DNA of 64,000 nt, taken from Brevibacillus sp. DP1.3A (GTDB lineage: Bacteria > Bacillota > Bacilli > Brevibacillales > Brevibacillaceae). Below the pieces are notes generated by a model. It was not told the origin of the DNA and ran no database searches. It saw only the letters and a program-made list of their open reading frames with translations. A program made the translations under genes and the position numbers. Location: positions 3,703,001 through 3,767,000 of the forward strand of contig NZ_CP085876.1 of the NCBI RefSeq assembly GCF_013284245.2, written 5' to 3'. Below, one piece after another: positions 24,562 to 33,297 of this stretch. Numbering within the stretch: the stretch's first letter is position 1; each line of letters begins with the position of its first letter.

Positions 24562-26643
24562 TTACTCTTGTACACTTAATTGGTATTTTTTCAGACGATC
24601 ATATAACACAGATCTGCTTACTCCCAGTAATTTAGCTGCCTTGGATTTGTTGCCGCCCGATTGCTCCAACGCTTGCTGTACAGCAGCTCTTTCTGCCTTT
24701 TCCATAAGGGTGCTCTCTGAATCAAATGAGAATGCGGTCATTTCATTTTTTCCATGACCCAACATGTATTCGGGCAAATCCGCTAGCTCAACTTTTCCGT
24801 GTTCACTGAACAGCATTGCGCGCTCCATTACGTTTCGAAGTTCACGTACGTTGCCAGGCCAATCATAGTCGACCATGGCTTTTTCCGCCAGCGGGTCAAT
24901 TCCGATAATGCTTGTCCCGTTCAGGCGATTTAATTCTTCCATGAAGAAAGGAATAAACAACAAAATATCTTTTTTCCTTTTCGCCAGTGGCGGAATTTCA
25001 AAAGAGATGACGTTTAATCGATAAAACAAATCGTTTCGGAATTCCCCATTTCGGACCATTTCCTCCAGGGAACGATGCGTTGCTGCTATAATGCGCACAT
25101 CGACCTGGATACGTTCTGTTCCACCTACACGGTAAAATTCCTTTTCTTGGAGGACACGAAGCATTTTCGCCTGAAGCTGCAGCGACATATCTCCCACTTC
25201 ATCTAGAAACAGGGTTCCCCCATTTGCCAAATCAAACTTCCCTTTTTTCCCTTTTTGCCTTGCCCCCGAGAAGGCTCCTTCTTCATATCCAAAAAATTCT
25301 GATTCTAATAAATGCTCCGGGATCGCGGCACAATTGACTGTTACAAATGGGCCATTGCTACGCCAGCTCATGCTGTGAATCGCATGGGCGAACAACTCTT
25401 TTCCGGTTCCACTCTCGCCTCTGATCAGAACAGTCGAGTTTCCTTTGGCCGTCTTCATGGCGCTGCGTATAATTTTCTCCATCTGAGGGTCCTGTGTGAG
25501 AATCTGCTCAAACGAGAATCGGGAGGTCTCGTGCTGCGCGTGTGGGGCTTGCTTCTCTTCTTTTTCACTCTTTTCCAGTTTACGTACGACTTCTTTCATT
25601 TCGTGCAGGCCACGGAACGAGATTTTCCCGATAACCCCAATGATTTCGTTTTCTTGCATAATGGGGACGCGATGCACAGTATATCGAATGCCTTTTACCT
25701 GCATCATCTCGCTATATTCTGGTAGACCTGATTTCATGACGCGGTCGAGTCCCAATTGAGGGAGAACATCTTGGATTGGCTTATATAAAATTTGCGATTC
25801 TTCAAACTCAAAAAGCTCAAGTAAAGATGGACTCACGAAGTTAACTTCTTTCCATTCATTGATCATGATCAGACCTTCATAAGCATTATCGATGACCGTC
25901 TGCAAAATACTCTTCCATTTGACTACGCTCTGTAGCTCCTGAGCCATTTTTTCCACTTGCGATACATCTTGAAACAGAAGGATACACCCTTTTTTCCCAA
26001 AGCGAGAAATACGGGTAACGGCGTGACTATTCCCCAGTTGCAGCCGATAATGATCGGATGGCTCCATGGACTCTAATTGAATACCTGAAATAAGCGAAGT
26101 TACCTCACGCTGAAGCAATTCTGCTTGGGTCAGCCCTGTCATATTGCAAATTTTCTGATTGGCGAAAGTGATTCGTTCGGAATCATCCGTGATGATCGCG
26201 CCGAGCTCTGATCGAACCAGAATTTCTTCCAGTTGATCCTTCAAAGAACTCGTTGCTCGAAACAATGTGAAAATGATGTCCGTTTTGGTAAGCATTCCGG
26301 TTACTTGGTGGTCATCATTCAAAATGACGATGTTCCCCACTTCTGATTTTTGAATGATTTCTTGGATGTCTCCTACTGAACTGTCAATGTGAGTCCAAAT
26401 GACGTCTTTTTTAATAAGGGAATGAATGGCGCTCGTCAATGGTTGTCCATCCAGAATGGCTTGATTGAGGCTGCTTCTGGTCAATACTCCATGCAATTTT
26501 TGATGCTCATCAGTAACAGGAATCGTATCCCATTTGGTCCGCTGTACGAATTGAATAGCATCAGACAAGGTATGTTCGGGTGAAAGACACTCATGTACGG
26601 GAGTAATGATATCCCTAAGCTGGGGCATTTCCTTCAACTCCAT
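24562..26643 (-). CDS. sigma-54-dependent activator with CBS, PAS, AAA+ and HTH domains
   Basis: 693 residues. Two CBS repeats (about 10-125) are followed by two PAS-like regions (about 140-230 and 245-345), an AAA+ sigma-54 interaction domain (about 375-605) and a Fis-type HTH (about 650-690, LLGVSRSVLYDRLKKY). Walker A is GESGTGKE and Walker B LFLDEVGDM. The sigma-54-contacting loop reads GAFSGA, not GAFTGA. CBS domains usually sense adenine nucleotides or acyl-CoA-like ligands and PAS small ligands. It lies at the upstream end of five sigma-54 promoters and I infer it activates them. ATG 26643 has no ribosome site; ATG 26628 has GGAG 9 nt upstream and may be the true start. Confidence 0.92.
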   Translation of the reverse strand: MELKEMPQLRDIITPVHECLSPEHTLSDAIQFVQRTKWDTIPVTDEHQKLHGVLTRSSLNQAILDGQPLTSAIHSLIKKDVIWTHIDSSVGDIQEIIQKSEVGNIVILNDDHQVTGMLTKTDIIFTLFRATSSLKDQLEEILVRSELGAIITDDSERITFANQKICNMTGLTQAELLQREVTSLISGIQLESMEPSDHYRLQLGNSHAVTRISRFGKKGCILLFQDVSQVEKMAQELQSVVKWKSILQTVIDNAYEGLIMINEWKEVNFVSPSLLELFEFEESQILYKPIQDVLPQLGLDRVMKSGLPEYSEMMQVKGIRYTVHRVPIMQENEIIGVIGKISFRGLHEMKEVVRKLEKSEKEEKQAPHAQHETSRFSFEQILTQDPQMEKIIRSAMKTAKGNSTVLIRGESGTGKELFAHAIHSMSWRSNGPFVTVNCAAIPEHLLESEFFGYEEGAFSGARQKGKKGKFDLANGGTLFLDEVGDMSLQLQAKMLRVLQEKEFYRVGGTERIQVDVRIIAATHRSLEEMVRNGEFRNDLFYRLNVISFEIPPLAKRKKDILLFIPFFMEELNRLNGTSIIGIDPLAEKAMVDYDWPGNVRELRNVMERAMLFSEHGKVELADLPEYMLGHGKNEMTAFSFDSESTLMEKAERAAVQQALEQSGGNKSKAAKLLGVSRSVLYDRLKKYQLSVQE

Positions 26644-26777
26644 ACATATATTTAGGGGCTGTTTTCATTTCTATCACATTTTTTATAGTGGAAACAAATC
26701 CCTTTTCATATTGTAACATGGTTTCCCTGTTGGCTAAGGAGTTTTTTCAAACGACAGTCATTTCAGTAATTTCAGTA

Positions 26778-26806
26778 TTGACTAAAATAACTGAAAATAA
26801 TTAAAA
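26778..26806 (+). promoter_or_regulatory. sigma-A promoter of M14 peptidase gene
   Basis: TTGACT (26778-26783), a 17-nt spacer and TTAAAA (26801-26806). Just upstream lies a direct repeat of ATTTCAGTA, and TTTCAGT pairs with ACTGAAA across the -35 box, a possible operator. Confidence 0.6.
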
Positions 26807-26874
26807 TAAGCTAGTAGGTGCAGGAATCGCTTTTGTTTCATCCTTTCTTATCCATCTCAAAAGGAGTGAGGAGC

Positions 26875-28269
26875 TTGACTGATTTCATACAAAAACTGCT
26901 GCAAGAAATGCCTAATTTCTCACATTTTCTAACCATTGATGAATTGGACGCCTCTTCCCGTGAATTAGCAGCCGCCTATCCACATCTTGTTACCCTCAGT
27001 ACCATCGGTCACTCAACAGAAGGACACCCCATCCTCATGCTGCGAATTGGAAATGGCCAGCACCGCGCGTTGTTCGTCGGTTGTCCGCATCCAAATGAGC
27101 CGATTGGAGCTCTATCGCTAGAGTATCTCAGCAAAAAGCTATGTGAGGATACTGCCCTATTAGAGCAAATGGATTATACCTTTTATATCATCAAAGAAAT
27201 CGATGTAGAAGGCTGCCGATTGAATGAAGGATGGTACGGCGGCCCCTTTTCTCCAGACCGTTACATCCGCAGCTACTATCGTCCTAGTATGCTCGAACAA
27301 GTTGAATGGACATTCCCATATGCGTATAAAACGTTCAGCTTCAGCGAGCCCATTCCTGAAACCGTAGCATTTATGCGGGCGATTGATGAAGCCAAGCCGC
27401 ATTTCCTCAACAGCTTGCACAGCTCCGATCAAACTGGAACGTTTTATTATGTATCGACTCCTCTTCCCGACGCTTTGTGCCAACAGATCATAAAACTGAC
27501 GCATGATCATCAATTACCGCTGATGATCGGCGAACCGGAAGCGCCATTCATGCCCCCTATCCAAGACGGTTTTTATCAGCTGCCTGAGCTGTCTACTATG
27601 TATGATTACTACGAAAGTATCCTGCCTGCTGGAGAAGACCCTGCGAAAGCAATCCTCATGGGAGGCTCCTCCCGCGATTATGCCGGGGCACGTTATCATA
27701 CCTTTTGCCTTGTTTCGGAATTATCGTTATTTACGGATCCAAGAATGGGAGATAAAACTGAAACCACTTATAGCTACAAGGTTGCTATGCTGGACATAGC
27801 CAAACTGGAAGGGGAACAGATTGCTTTTTTATCCAAACAGTACCAAAGCGCACAGGCATTCATAACGGTACCAACCAGATTTCAGCGATCTGTAGAGGAT
27901 TTCCTGATCGGTATGGAGAAAACTCGCTCCCATCATTTAAAATTAGCGGAAAGTGATGCAGCTTTAGCGCGCTTCGCAACAGTTGCTGAAAAGTTTGACT
28001 TGAAACTACGCAGTTTATGGAGCTCTCTATGCTGCTGCAGCATGATGATCCGTATGCTGGACGCCCAGCCCGACAACATCACCCTTTCAGAGATTCGAGC
28101 AGATTCAGAAAAATGGCTGGATCAAGGCTTACAAGAGCTACTCTCCTTTTTTAACTGGTCGATGCGTCCGCTGCGCGAATTGTGCGGTGTCCAGCTAGGT
28201 TCTGCCTTGATGATAATGGAGCACCTTCGACAAACCCATGATAGCACTGCGACGCCACTAAAATCATGA
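26875..28269 (+). CDS. M14-family zinc carboxypeptidase-like protein
   Basis: 464 residues. TTG 26875 is chosen for the ribosome site AAAAGGAGTGAGGAG; a GTG start at 26818 is too close to the promoter. The N-terminal M14 domain shows the zinc motif HPNEP (HxxE) near residue 70, a third His in NSLHSSD near residue 180, and a likely catalytic Glu in LVSELSLF. No signal peptide is seen, suggesting a cytoplasmic deacylase/peptidase. The C-terminal ~150 residues are helical and unassigned. It is monocistronic, with its own promoter and terminator. Confidence 0.8.
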   Translation: MTDFIQKLLQEMPNFSHFLTIDELDASSRELAAAYPHLVTLSTIGHSTEGHPILMLRIGNGQHRALFVGCPHPNEPIGALSLEYLSKKLCEDTALLEQMDYTFYIIKEIDVEGCRLNEGWYGGPFSPDRYIRSYYRPSMLEQVEWTFPYAYKTFSFSEPIPETVAFMRAIDEAKPHFLNSLHSSDQTGTFYYVSTPLPDALCQQIIKLTHDHQLPLMIGEPEAPFMPPIQDGFYQLPELSTMYDYYESILPAGEDPAKAILMGGSSRDYAGARYHTFCLVSELSLFTDPRMGDKTETTYSYKVAMLDIAKLEGEQIAFLSKQYQSAQAFITVPTRFQRSVEDFLIGMEKTRSHHLKLAESDAALARFATVAEKFDLKLRSLWSSLCCCSMMIRMLDAQPDNITLSEIRADSEKWLDQGLQELLSFFNWSMRPLRELCGVQLGSALMIMEHLRQTHDSTATPLKS

Positions 28270-28278
28270 ATGACATGA

Positions 28279-28310
28279 GCGCCTGTCAGCAGAACAGGCG
28301 CATTTTCTTT
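28279..28310 (+). terminator. Rho-independent terminator of M14 peptidase gene
   Basis: GCGCCTGT (28279-28286) pairs with ACAGGCGC (28294-28301) over a 7-nt loop, followed by ATTTTCTTTT. Confidence 0.88.
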
Positions 28311-28394
28311 TGGTATTTTCTGAAGAAAGCGCTGACTATTGGTAGTATAATAGACAAAAGCATGGAAATCGGGCAAAACGAGGAAAAAGGAGTC

Positions 28395-28865
28395 ATGAAG
28401 TTGGACAAATTAACGGTGGAAACGATGCAATTGATTGAAGAAATGGCTCTCCATCACGAAAATCAAGGATTATCCAGAATTGCTGGCCGGATTATAGGAC
28501 TGTTGATGGTCTCTCAGGAACCCCTTTCATCCGAACAGATAGCCACTACATTGCAAGTCAGTCTAGGAAGTGTGTCAACCAATATGCGCATTCTTTTAAA
28601 AATTGGATTCGCGGAAAAAAAGAGTGTGACAGGCGACCGTGTGAGCTATTACATCATGGCACCAGACGCAATCGAAGAAGAGCTTATACAGGGGTTAGAG
28701 CGAATCCTATCATTAAAGAATGTCATAGAAAAAGGAATGCAAATTGATAGTTTGAAGCAAAGTGAGCTAGTTATGCAGCGATTCCATGAGACGCTGGAAG
28801 CAATTGAGCTATACAGGGAATCTCTCAACCAAATGCTCGCTGAGTGGAAGTCTCGTCGCATGTAA
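28395..28865 (+). CDS. GbsR/MarR-family transcriptional regulator
   Basis: 156 residues from ATG 28395; TTG 28401 is an alternative with better spacing from AAAAAGGAG. The winged-helix domain (about 30-95) contains EQIATTLQVSLGSVSTNMRILLKIGFAEK and the wing KSVTGDRVSYYIMA, typical of GbsR/OpcR regulators of osmoprotectant uptake in Bacillus. The C-terminal half is helical, for dimerisation. A TATAAT -10 box lies at 28346-28351. No osmoprotectant gene is adjacent, so the target is unknown. Confidence 0.82.
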   Translation: MKLDKLTVETMQLIEEMALHHENQGLSRIAGRIIGLLMVSQEPLSSEQIATTLQVSLGSVSTNMRILLKIGFAEKKSVTGDRVSYYIMAPDAIEEELIQGLERILSLKNVIEKGMQIDSLKQSELVMQRFHETLEAIELYRESLNQMLAEWKSRRM

Positions 28866-28896
28866 CATCAAACAGCTCGTATCAATGGAAAAGTAG

Positions 28897-28938
28897 AAAG
28901 GCAGCTTTGGCACTGAAAAAGCCACTGCTGCCTTTTTT
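28897..28938. terminator. Bidirectional terminator between GbsR-like and YdhK-like genes
   Basis: AAAGGCAG (28897-28904) pairs with CTGCCTTT (28928-28935), with inner TGGC/GCCA pairing. T-runs follow on the plus strand. It separates convergent genes. Confidence 0.8.
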
Positions 28939-28956
28939 CATAAGAGATGGCATCGA

Positions 28957-29451
28957 TCATTTGACTGGTGATAGCTCGTTTTCCGTCACCCATTTATAGT
29001 TCTTAACTTCTCCTCCCCCTGTCGTGGGAGTGTAATCGATCATATAGACAGTCGTTGTATTTGCCGTATCAAGCTTGGCTGATGCATCGAGCATCCCTTT
29101 CACATGATCCGCCTTCAAGACGACTTCCGTTCCCGGATTATACGGTTGCTTGATATGGTTCTTGATTTCTTCTTGAATGATCCATTTATAACCCTTCACA
29201 GGGGGCTCACCCGTTGTAGGCGTATAGGTCACTGAATAGGCGGTTGTGTCGTAAGCCCCCACAATTTTCGCTTTCGCCCCTTGCATCCCCGGTTGGTGAC
29301 TTGCTTTCAAGATGACTTCACTCCCTACTGTAAACGTAGGTTTCGGTACAATCTCTACTTGCTCCAGTACATCCGGTGCAGCAGGACCGCCACATGCACT
29401 TAACCCCATTGCGGTAATCAGCATAAGTGATATCAGTTTCCATTTTTTCAT
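28957..29451 (-). CDS. YdhK-like lipoprotein with two DUF1541 repeats
   Basis: 164 residues from ATG 29451; GAGGTG lies upstream and includes the alternative GTG at 29460. The signal peptide ends in the lipobox LSACGG, so the mature protein is a membrane-anchored lipoprotein. Two ~60-residue repeats follow (GSEVILKASHQPGMQGAKAKI and GTEVVLKADHVKGMLDASAKL), each ending in YTPTTG...VKxYKW. This is the DUF1541 fold of B. subtilis YdhK, function unknown. Confidence 0.87.
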   Translation of the reverse strand: MKKWKLISLMLITAMGLSACGGPAAPDVLEQVEIVPKPTFTVGSEVILKASHQPGMQGAKAKIVGAYDTTAYSVTYTPTTGEPPVKGYKWIIQEEIKNHIKQPYNPGTEVVLKADHVKGMLDASAKLDTANTTTVYMIDYTPTTGGGEVKNYKWVTENELSPVK

Positions 29452-29560
29452 TCCAAACACCTCGAATTCTTTGTTGTATGTCCGTAGTCGATTTCCTCTT
29501 GATGTAAGGTATTATGGGTACACAAGACCTTCCTTATCCACTTTCATCCTGCTTGTTGCT

Positions 29561-30040
29561 TTACTTAAATGCATCCTTGGACGGGATTGACAAATCCTTG
29601 TTTTCAATCAACTGTAAAAGCAGAGCGTAGAATTGCTTCCGCTGCTCAATTGGCAAATCCTCGAGTATATTTTCGGCAATATCCGTTTGCAGTGCCAAAA
29701 CTTGATCAATGCTGGATTGGGCTAATTCCGTGAGCTGGATCAAGGTGGCACGGCGATCAGTCGGATCAGGGATCCGCACCAACAGCTTGTCACGCTCCAA
29801 GGCATCAATAAAATCTGTGACGGTGCGCGGCTTTACACCCAATTTTGCGGCGAGCTCGTTCATGCGAATTTTTCCAGCTTCTGAAACGATAGAAAGCAAA
29901 CGTAGCCTTGGCCCAGAGATATGGTATGGAATATCAAGCGCAGCCAATTTGGTCTCGAATTCTCGCTGAATAGAATTGGTGGCACGAATCAGGATGTGAA
30001 TGATATCAATCGCTGGTGGACTCATTTGATTGGGAAACAT
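29561..30040 (-). CDS. MarR-family transcriptional regulator
   Basis: 159 residues from ATG 30040 after GGAGGTCTACC. The winged helix (about 45-110) shows RMNELAAKLGVKPRTVTDFIDALERDKLL and the wing RIPDPTDRRATLIQLT. It is divergent from a drug-type MFS transporter with 210 nt between them, the common arrangement in which MarR represses both genes. CTCACTA-type repeats in the gap are the likely operator. Confidence 0.88.
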   Translation of the reverse strand: MFPNQMSPPAIDIIHILIRATNSIQREFETKLAALDIPYHISGPRLRLLSIVSEAGKIRMNELAAKLGVKPRTVTDFIDALERDKLLVRIPDPTDRRATLIQLTELAQSSIDQVLALQTDIAENILEDLPIEQRKQFYALLLQLIENKDLSIPSKDAFK

Positions 30041-30095
30041 GGTAGACCTCCTTGACAATTGTGCAAAAAACGAATACCCTCTACTACAGAGGTTA

Positions 30096-30133
30096 CTCAC
30101 TATTTTATAGTTAATTAGTGAGGAAGCTCACTA
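30096..30133. promoter_or_regulatory. CTCACTA inverted/direct repeats: candidate MarR operator
   Basis: CTCACTA (30096-30102) and TAGTGAG (30116-30122) form an inverted repeat, and CTCACTA recurs at 30127-30133. They lie between marR and the MFS gene and probably cover the promoters of both. Confidence 0.5.
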
Positions 30134-30250
30134 TGAGGAAGTGCACTAATTTCATCGGTATTCTCATTATTGTAGCGAATCTTACGCTATTTGCAAATTC
30201 GAGCGGTCTGAATGCCTTTTGAGAACTACCCTGGAAATGGAGGAATACAC

Positions 30251-31636
30251 ATGAATCACTCCGATTTTGCCATGGAGAATAGCAACAAGCTCCTTCGAGT
30301 CCTTGTCGTCACCTTGATTTTTTCGGTCATGAATGGAACGATGTTTAATGTAGCTTTACCGGAAATTGCACAGGAATTCAATCTGATGCCTTCGCAGGTT
30401 AGTTGGATTATGACAGGATACATGACCGTCTATGCCATCGGCTCGGTTGTTTTTGGCAAGCTCGCTGACCAATATAGGCTCAAGGACCTTCTGACATACG
30501 GTCTCCTTATTTTCTCAGTCGGTTCCATTGCAGGGATGCTCGCCAGCGAATATTGGATGATCATTCTTGGACGTATCTTGCAAGCCTCTGGAGCATCGGT
30601 TCTGCCAGCGACCGCCATGATTATTCCGATTCGCTATTTCGCTCCTGAACAACGAGGACGAGCACTTGGTACGTCTGCTGTCGGACTCGCCTTGGGAAAT
30701 GCGTTTGGTCCGGTGGTGGCGGGCCTAATGGCTAGCTTTGGAAGCTGGCGCATGCTGTTTCTTATTTCTTTGCTACCGCTCTTTACTCTCCCATTCTTTC
30801 GCAAATATTTGGACGATGAAAAGGGAGCTCCTGGATCGATAGACTTTCTCGGAGGAGGACTACTGGCTTCAACGGTTGCTTTGTTTCTCCTGTCGATTAC
30901 TGAGAGTAGCGGACTGTTATTCGTAGGGGGAATTGTGCTGTTGGCCATGTTCATCGTCCGAATTCGGACTGCCGAACATCCCTTTATTCAACCTGCATTA
31001 TTCCGCAACCGAAGCTTTTCAGTAGGCTTGTTCATCGCTTTTCTATCGACAGCCCTGAGCTTTAGTGTCATGTTCATGACCCCGCAATTTTTGAGCGCAC
31101 TCAATCAGTTGTCTGCCGGAAACATCGGCTTTGTACTTTTCCCTGCCGCAATTGCCTCTGCACTCTTAGGACGCAAAGGTGGTTTGCTTGCAGATGAACG
31201 CGGGAACTTCTTTGTTGTCTCGCTAGCTGCTTTCTTAATGCTCGTATGCTTCAGCCTGCTCTCGACCTTCGTCGGCATCTCGCCAATCACCATTGCTGTC
31301 ATTCTCATTTTGAGCAATGTAGGTCAAACCTTCATGCAAATTGCCTTGTCCAATACACTTTCGAGAACGCTCGTGAAGGAACAGACAGGTGTCGGCATGG
31401 GACTATTTTCGATGCTGAACTTCATCTCAGGTGCCGTTGCTATGAGCCTGATTGGAAAAGCACTAGACAATCAAACGGCAACGATGAAGATCAATCCGCT
31501 GGCAAATCCGGCAGCATCTGTGTACAGCAATATCTTCCTCCTGCTAGCCATTCTCATCATGGGAGTTTGGATGCTGTATCGCCTGCAATTCCATGCCAGT
31601 AAAACTCTTGTCCATACAGACGAAGCATCCAAGTAA
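30251..31636 (+). CDS. MFS drug-efflux transporter (DHA2-type, 14 helices)
   Basis: 461 residues from ATG 30251 after TGGAGGAATACAC. The first half shows NVALPEIAQEFNLMPSQVSW, the loop GKLADQYRLKDLL and motif C GLALGNAFGPVVAGLMA, which mark drug:proton antiporters of the DHA2 group. Hydrophobic segments fit 14 helices. It is divergent from a MarR repressor gene, so I infer inducible efflux of a toxic compound. Confidence 0.87.
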   Translation: MNHSDFAMENSNKLLRVLVVTLIFSVMNGTMFNVALPEIAQEFNLMPSQVSWIMTGYMTVYAIGSVVFGKLADQYRLKDLLTYGLLIFSVGSIAGMLASEYWMIILGRILQASGASVLPATAMIIPIRYFAPEQRGRALGTSAVGLALGNAFGPVVAGLMASFGSWRMLFLISLLPLFTLPFFRKYLDDEKGAPGSIDFLGGGLLASTVALFLLSITESSGLLFVGGIVLLAMFIVRIRTAEHPFIQPALFRNRSFSVGLFIAFLSTALSFSVMFMTPQFLSALNQLSAGNIGFVLFPAAIASALLGRKGGLLADERGNFFVVSLAAFLMLVCFSLLSTFVGISPITIAVILILSNVGQTFMQIALSNTLSRTLVKEQTGVGMGLFSMLNFISGAVAMSLIGKALDNQTATMKINPLANPAASVYSNIFLLLAILIMGVWMLYRLQFHASKTLVHTDEASK

Positions 31637-31654
31637 AATGTTTCATGTAAAAAG

Positions 31655-31694
31655 AAACCAGTTCTAAGGACCTCCTCGTGTCCTGAACTGGTTT
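31655..31694. terminator. Bidirectional terminator
   Basis: AAACCAGTTC (31655-31664) pairs with GAACTGGTTT (31685-31694). It separates the MFS gene from the convergent serine hydrolase gene. Confidence 0.88.
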
Positions 31695-31699
31695 TCATT

Positions 31700-32683
31700 C
31701 TATTCCGCTGCAAGTATGTACTGTCTGAATAATGCAAGCGGCCGCAATGAATGATCGTACAGCTCACTGCTAAAAACAACGGTTAGATCACGAGATGGGA
31801 CGACAATGATGTTCTGCCCTCCAAAGCCAAGGGCAAAATAGTACCAGTTATCCTCTGTCCACTCCTTGCTTAAATCGATTCTGTCACTCCACCAATGCAA
31901 GCCGTAAGAGCCAATCCTCTCGTATGTCCGAAATTTTGGCTGAATCGATTCTTGAACCCATGCTGCTGAAACAATCTGCTTTTCTTGCCATTGACCGCCT
32001 TGCAGATAGAGTATTCCTAGCTTTGCCATATCACGCGAAGTAAGGCGTAATCCGTCTCCCCCGTTATAAATCCCCTGTCCGTCAGAATACCAATACGAAT
32101 CTTCGATGTTCAGAGGCTGAAAAAGATGCTTTTTGGCAAAATCATAGGTGCTCATTCCTGTTGCCTTTTGCAGGATGGCAGACAATAAATGCGAACAACC
32201 AGAATTGTAATTCATCTTCTCTCCCGGTTGGTCAAGCAGCGGCCGATCCAGCACAAATCGCACCCAATCCGGACTATAGAGCATCCGGGGAAATGATTGC
32301 CACTCGCCGAACTCTGGCCAATCAAAGCCGGGTGTCATTGTGAGCAAATGAAACAAGGTAATGGAACGTTTAACGGGATCGATGGACTTTTGCTCTAAAC
32401 AGGGAAAGTACGAAGTGATAGGTGTATCTAAACCAGCAATCAGTTCTTGATCCAATGCAATCCCGATGAGCGCCGAGATAAAGCTTTTGGTGCAAGAATT
32501 GATCTTTTGAAGTTTTTGCGCTTGCTTCTTGTTTTTATGATATTCGTATACGAGATAACCGTCTTGAATGATGAGACAGCTGACGACCGTTTCTTTTCTG
32601 ATCTTTCTGTCAAATTCATTGAAAAGCTCTGTATCTAACCGCGTTTTTGCAGGGTCTGCAAGTGGAAACAAGGATGAATGCAC
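31700..32683 (-). CDS. serine hydrolase, class C beta-lactamase family
   Basis: 327 residues from GTG 32683 with GGAGGAACAATCAC upstream. The nucleophile motif is SCTKSFISALIG (SxxK), the second motif YNSG (YxN) near residue 160, and a GFGGQ-type third motif lies near the C-terminus. No signal peptide is seen, so a cytoplasmic esterase or peptidase is more likely than a resistance enzyme. It is 30 nt downstream of the HxlR regulator gene and may be co-transcribed with it. Confidence 0.84.
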   Translation of the reverse strand: MHSSLFPLADPAKTRLDTELFNEFDRKIRKETVVSCLIIQDGYLVYEYHKNKKQAQKLQKINSCTKSFISALIGIALDQELIAGLDTPITSYFPCLEQKSIDPVKRSITLFHLLTMTPGFDWPEFGEWQSFPRMLYSPDWVRFVLDRPLLDQPGEKMNYNSGCSHLLSAILQKATGMSTYDFAKKHLFQPLNIEDSYWYSDGQGIYNGGDGLRLTSRDMAKLGILYLQGGQWQEKQIVSAAWVQESIQPKFRTYERIGSYGLHWWSDRIDLSKEWTEDNWYYFALGFGGQNIIVVPSRDLTVVFSSELYDHSLRPLALFRQYILAAE

Positions 32684-32713
32684 GTGATTGTTCCTCCTTC
32701 GACCGATCGGTAT

Positions 32714-33058
32714 TTAAGACTCTTTCCCCGGTAGTTCCCCCCGAAGGTAACGTTCGCCCCATTCACACATGAGATCCATGATTGGTTTGAGCGATTCACC
32801 CAATTCACTCAATTCATACTCGACCTTTGGCGGTACTTGGCTGTACACGGTCCTGATGACAATTCCGTCCTCTTCTAGCTCGCGAAGCTGCTGTGTCAGG
32901 ATTTTTTGGCTAATTTCCGGCATTTGTTTTTTCAATTCGCTCGTTCTTTTTGGGCCGTAGTATAACTGACATAAAATCAAGGTTTTCCACTTGCCCCCTA
33001 AAACATCTAGCGTTGCTTCAGAAGGAATCTGGTATGTATGTTTGAGTTTTGGCCTCAT
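32714..33058 (-). CDS. HxlR-family transcriptional regulator
   Basis: 114 residues from ATG 33058, with GGGAGG 11 nt upstream; ATG 33079 is an alternative with a poor site. The HxlR signature is clear: ALDVLGGKWK-like ATLDVLGGKWKTLILCQL, then GPKRTSELKKQMPEISQKILTQQLRELEEDGIV. There is no Cys at the N-terminal YodB position. It is divergent from a quinone reductase gene, the usual partner of HxlR-type sensors of electrophiles. Confidence 0.88.
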   Translation of the reverse strand: MRPKLKHTYQIPSEATLDVLGGKWKTLILCQLYYGPKRTSELKKQMPEISQKILTQQLRELEEDGIVIRTVYSQVPPKVEYELSELGESLKPIMDLMCEWGERYLRGELPGKES

Positions 33059-33141
33059 CGATTGGCTAACCTCCCTCATTCCTTACGATTTTTCCAGGAA
33101 CCTTTTTGTTCCTATGTTACTTTTTGGTATCGAAAGAACAA

Positions 33142-33157
33142 AAAAGTGCGTACTTTT
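33142..33157. promoter_or_regulatory. AAAAGT-N4-ACTTTT inverted repeat: candidate HxlR operator
   Basis: A 6-bp perfect inverted repeat sits between the divergent hxlR-like and quinone reductase genes, upstream of ATTATA (33167-33172), a possible -10 box. Confidence 0.4.
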
Positions 33158-33226
33158 CACATTCCATTATATGGTGCATGATTCGGATATACCAGCACCT
33201 TACTTGTAAAACAGGAGGGAAGGAAC

Positions 33227-33295
33227 ATGGCGAATCGCTTACTGATCGCGGGAGGCTTTGGCGTACAAATTACTACAGAAATAGAGGGGGTATGA
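33227..33295 (+). pseudogene. 22-codon gene fragment or leader ORF before quinone reductase
   Basis: ATG 33227 has a strong site (AGGAGGGAAGGAAC) and opens a frame of 22 codons beginning MANRLLIAGGFGVQ. That looks like the beta-strand and glycine loop that start a Rossmann NAD(P)-binding protein. The frame then stops at TGA (33293-33295), which overlaps an ATG of the next gene. It may be the 5' remnant of a deleted dehydrogenase gene now serving as a coupling leader. Confidence 0.45.
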
Positions 33296-33297
33296 AA

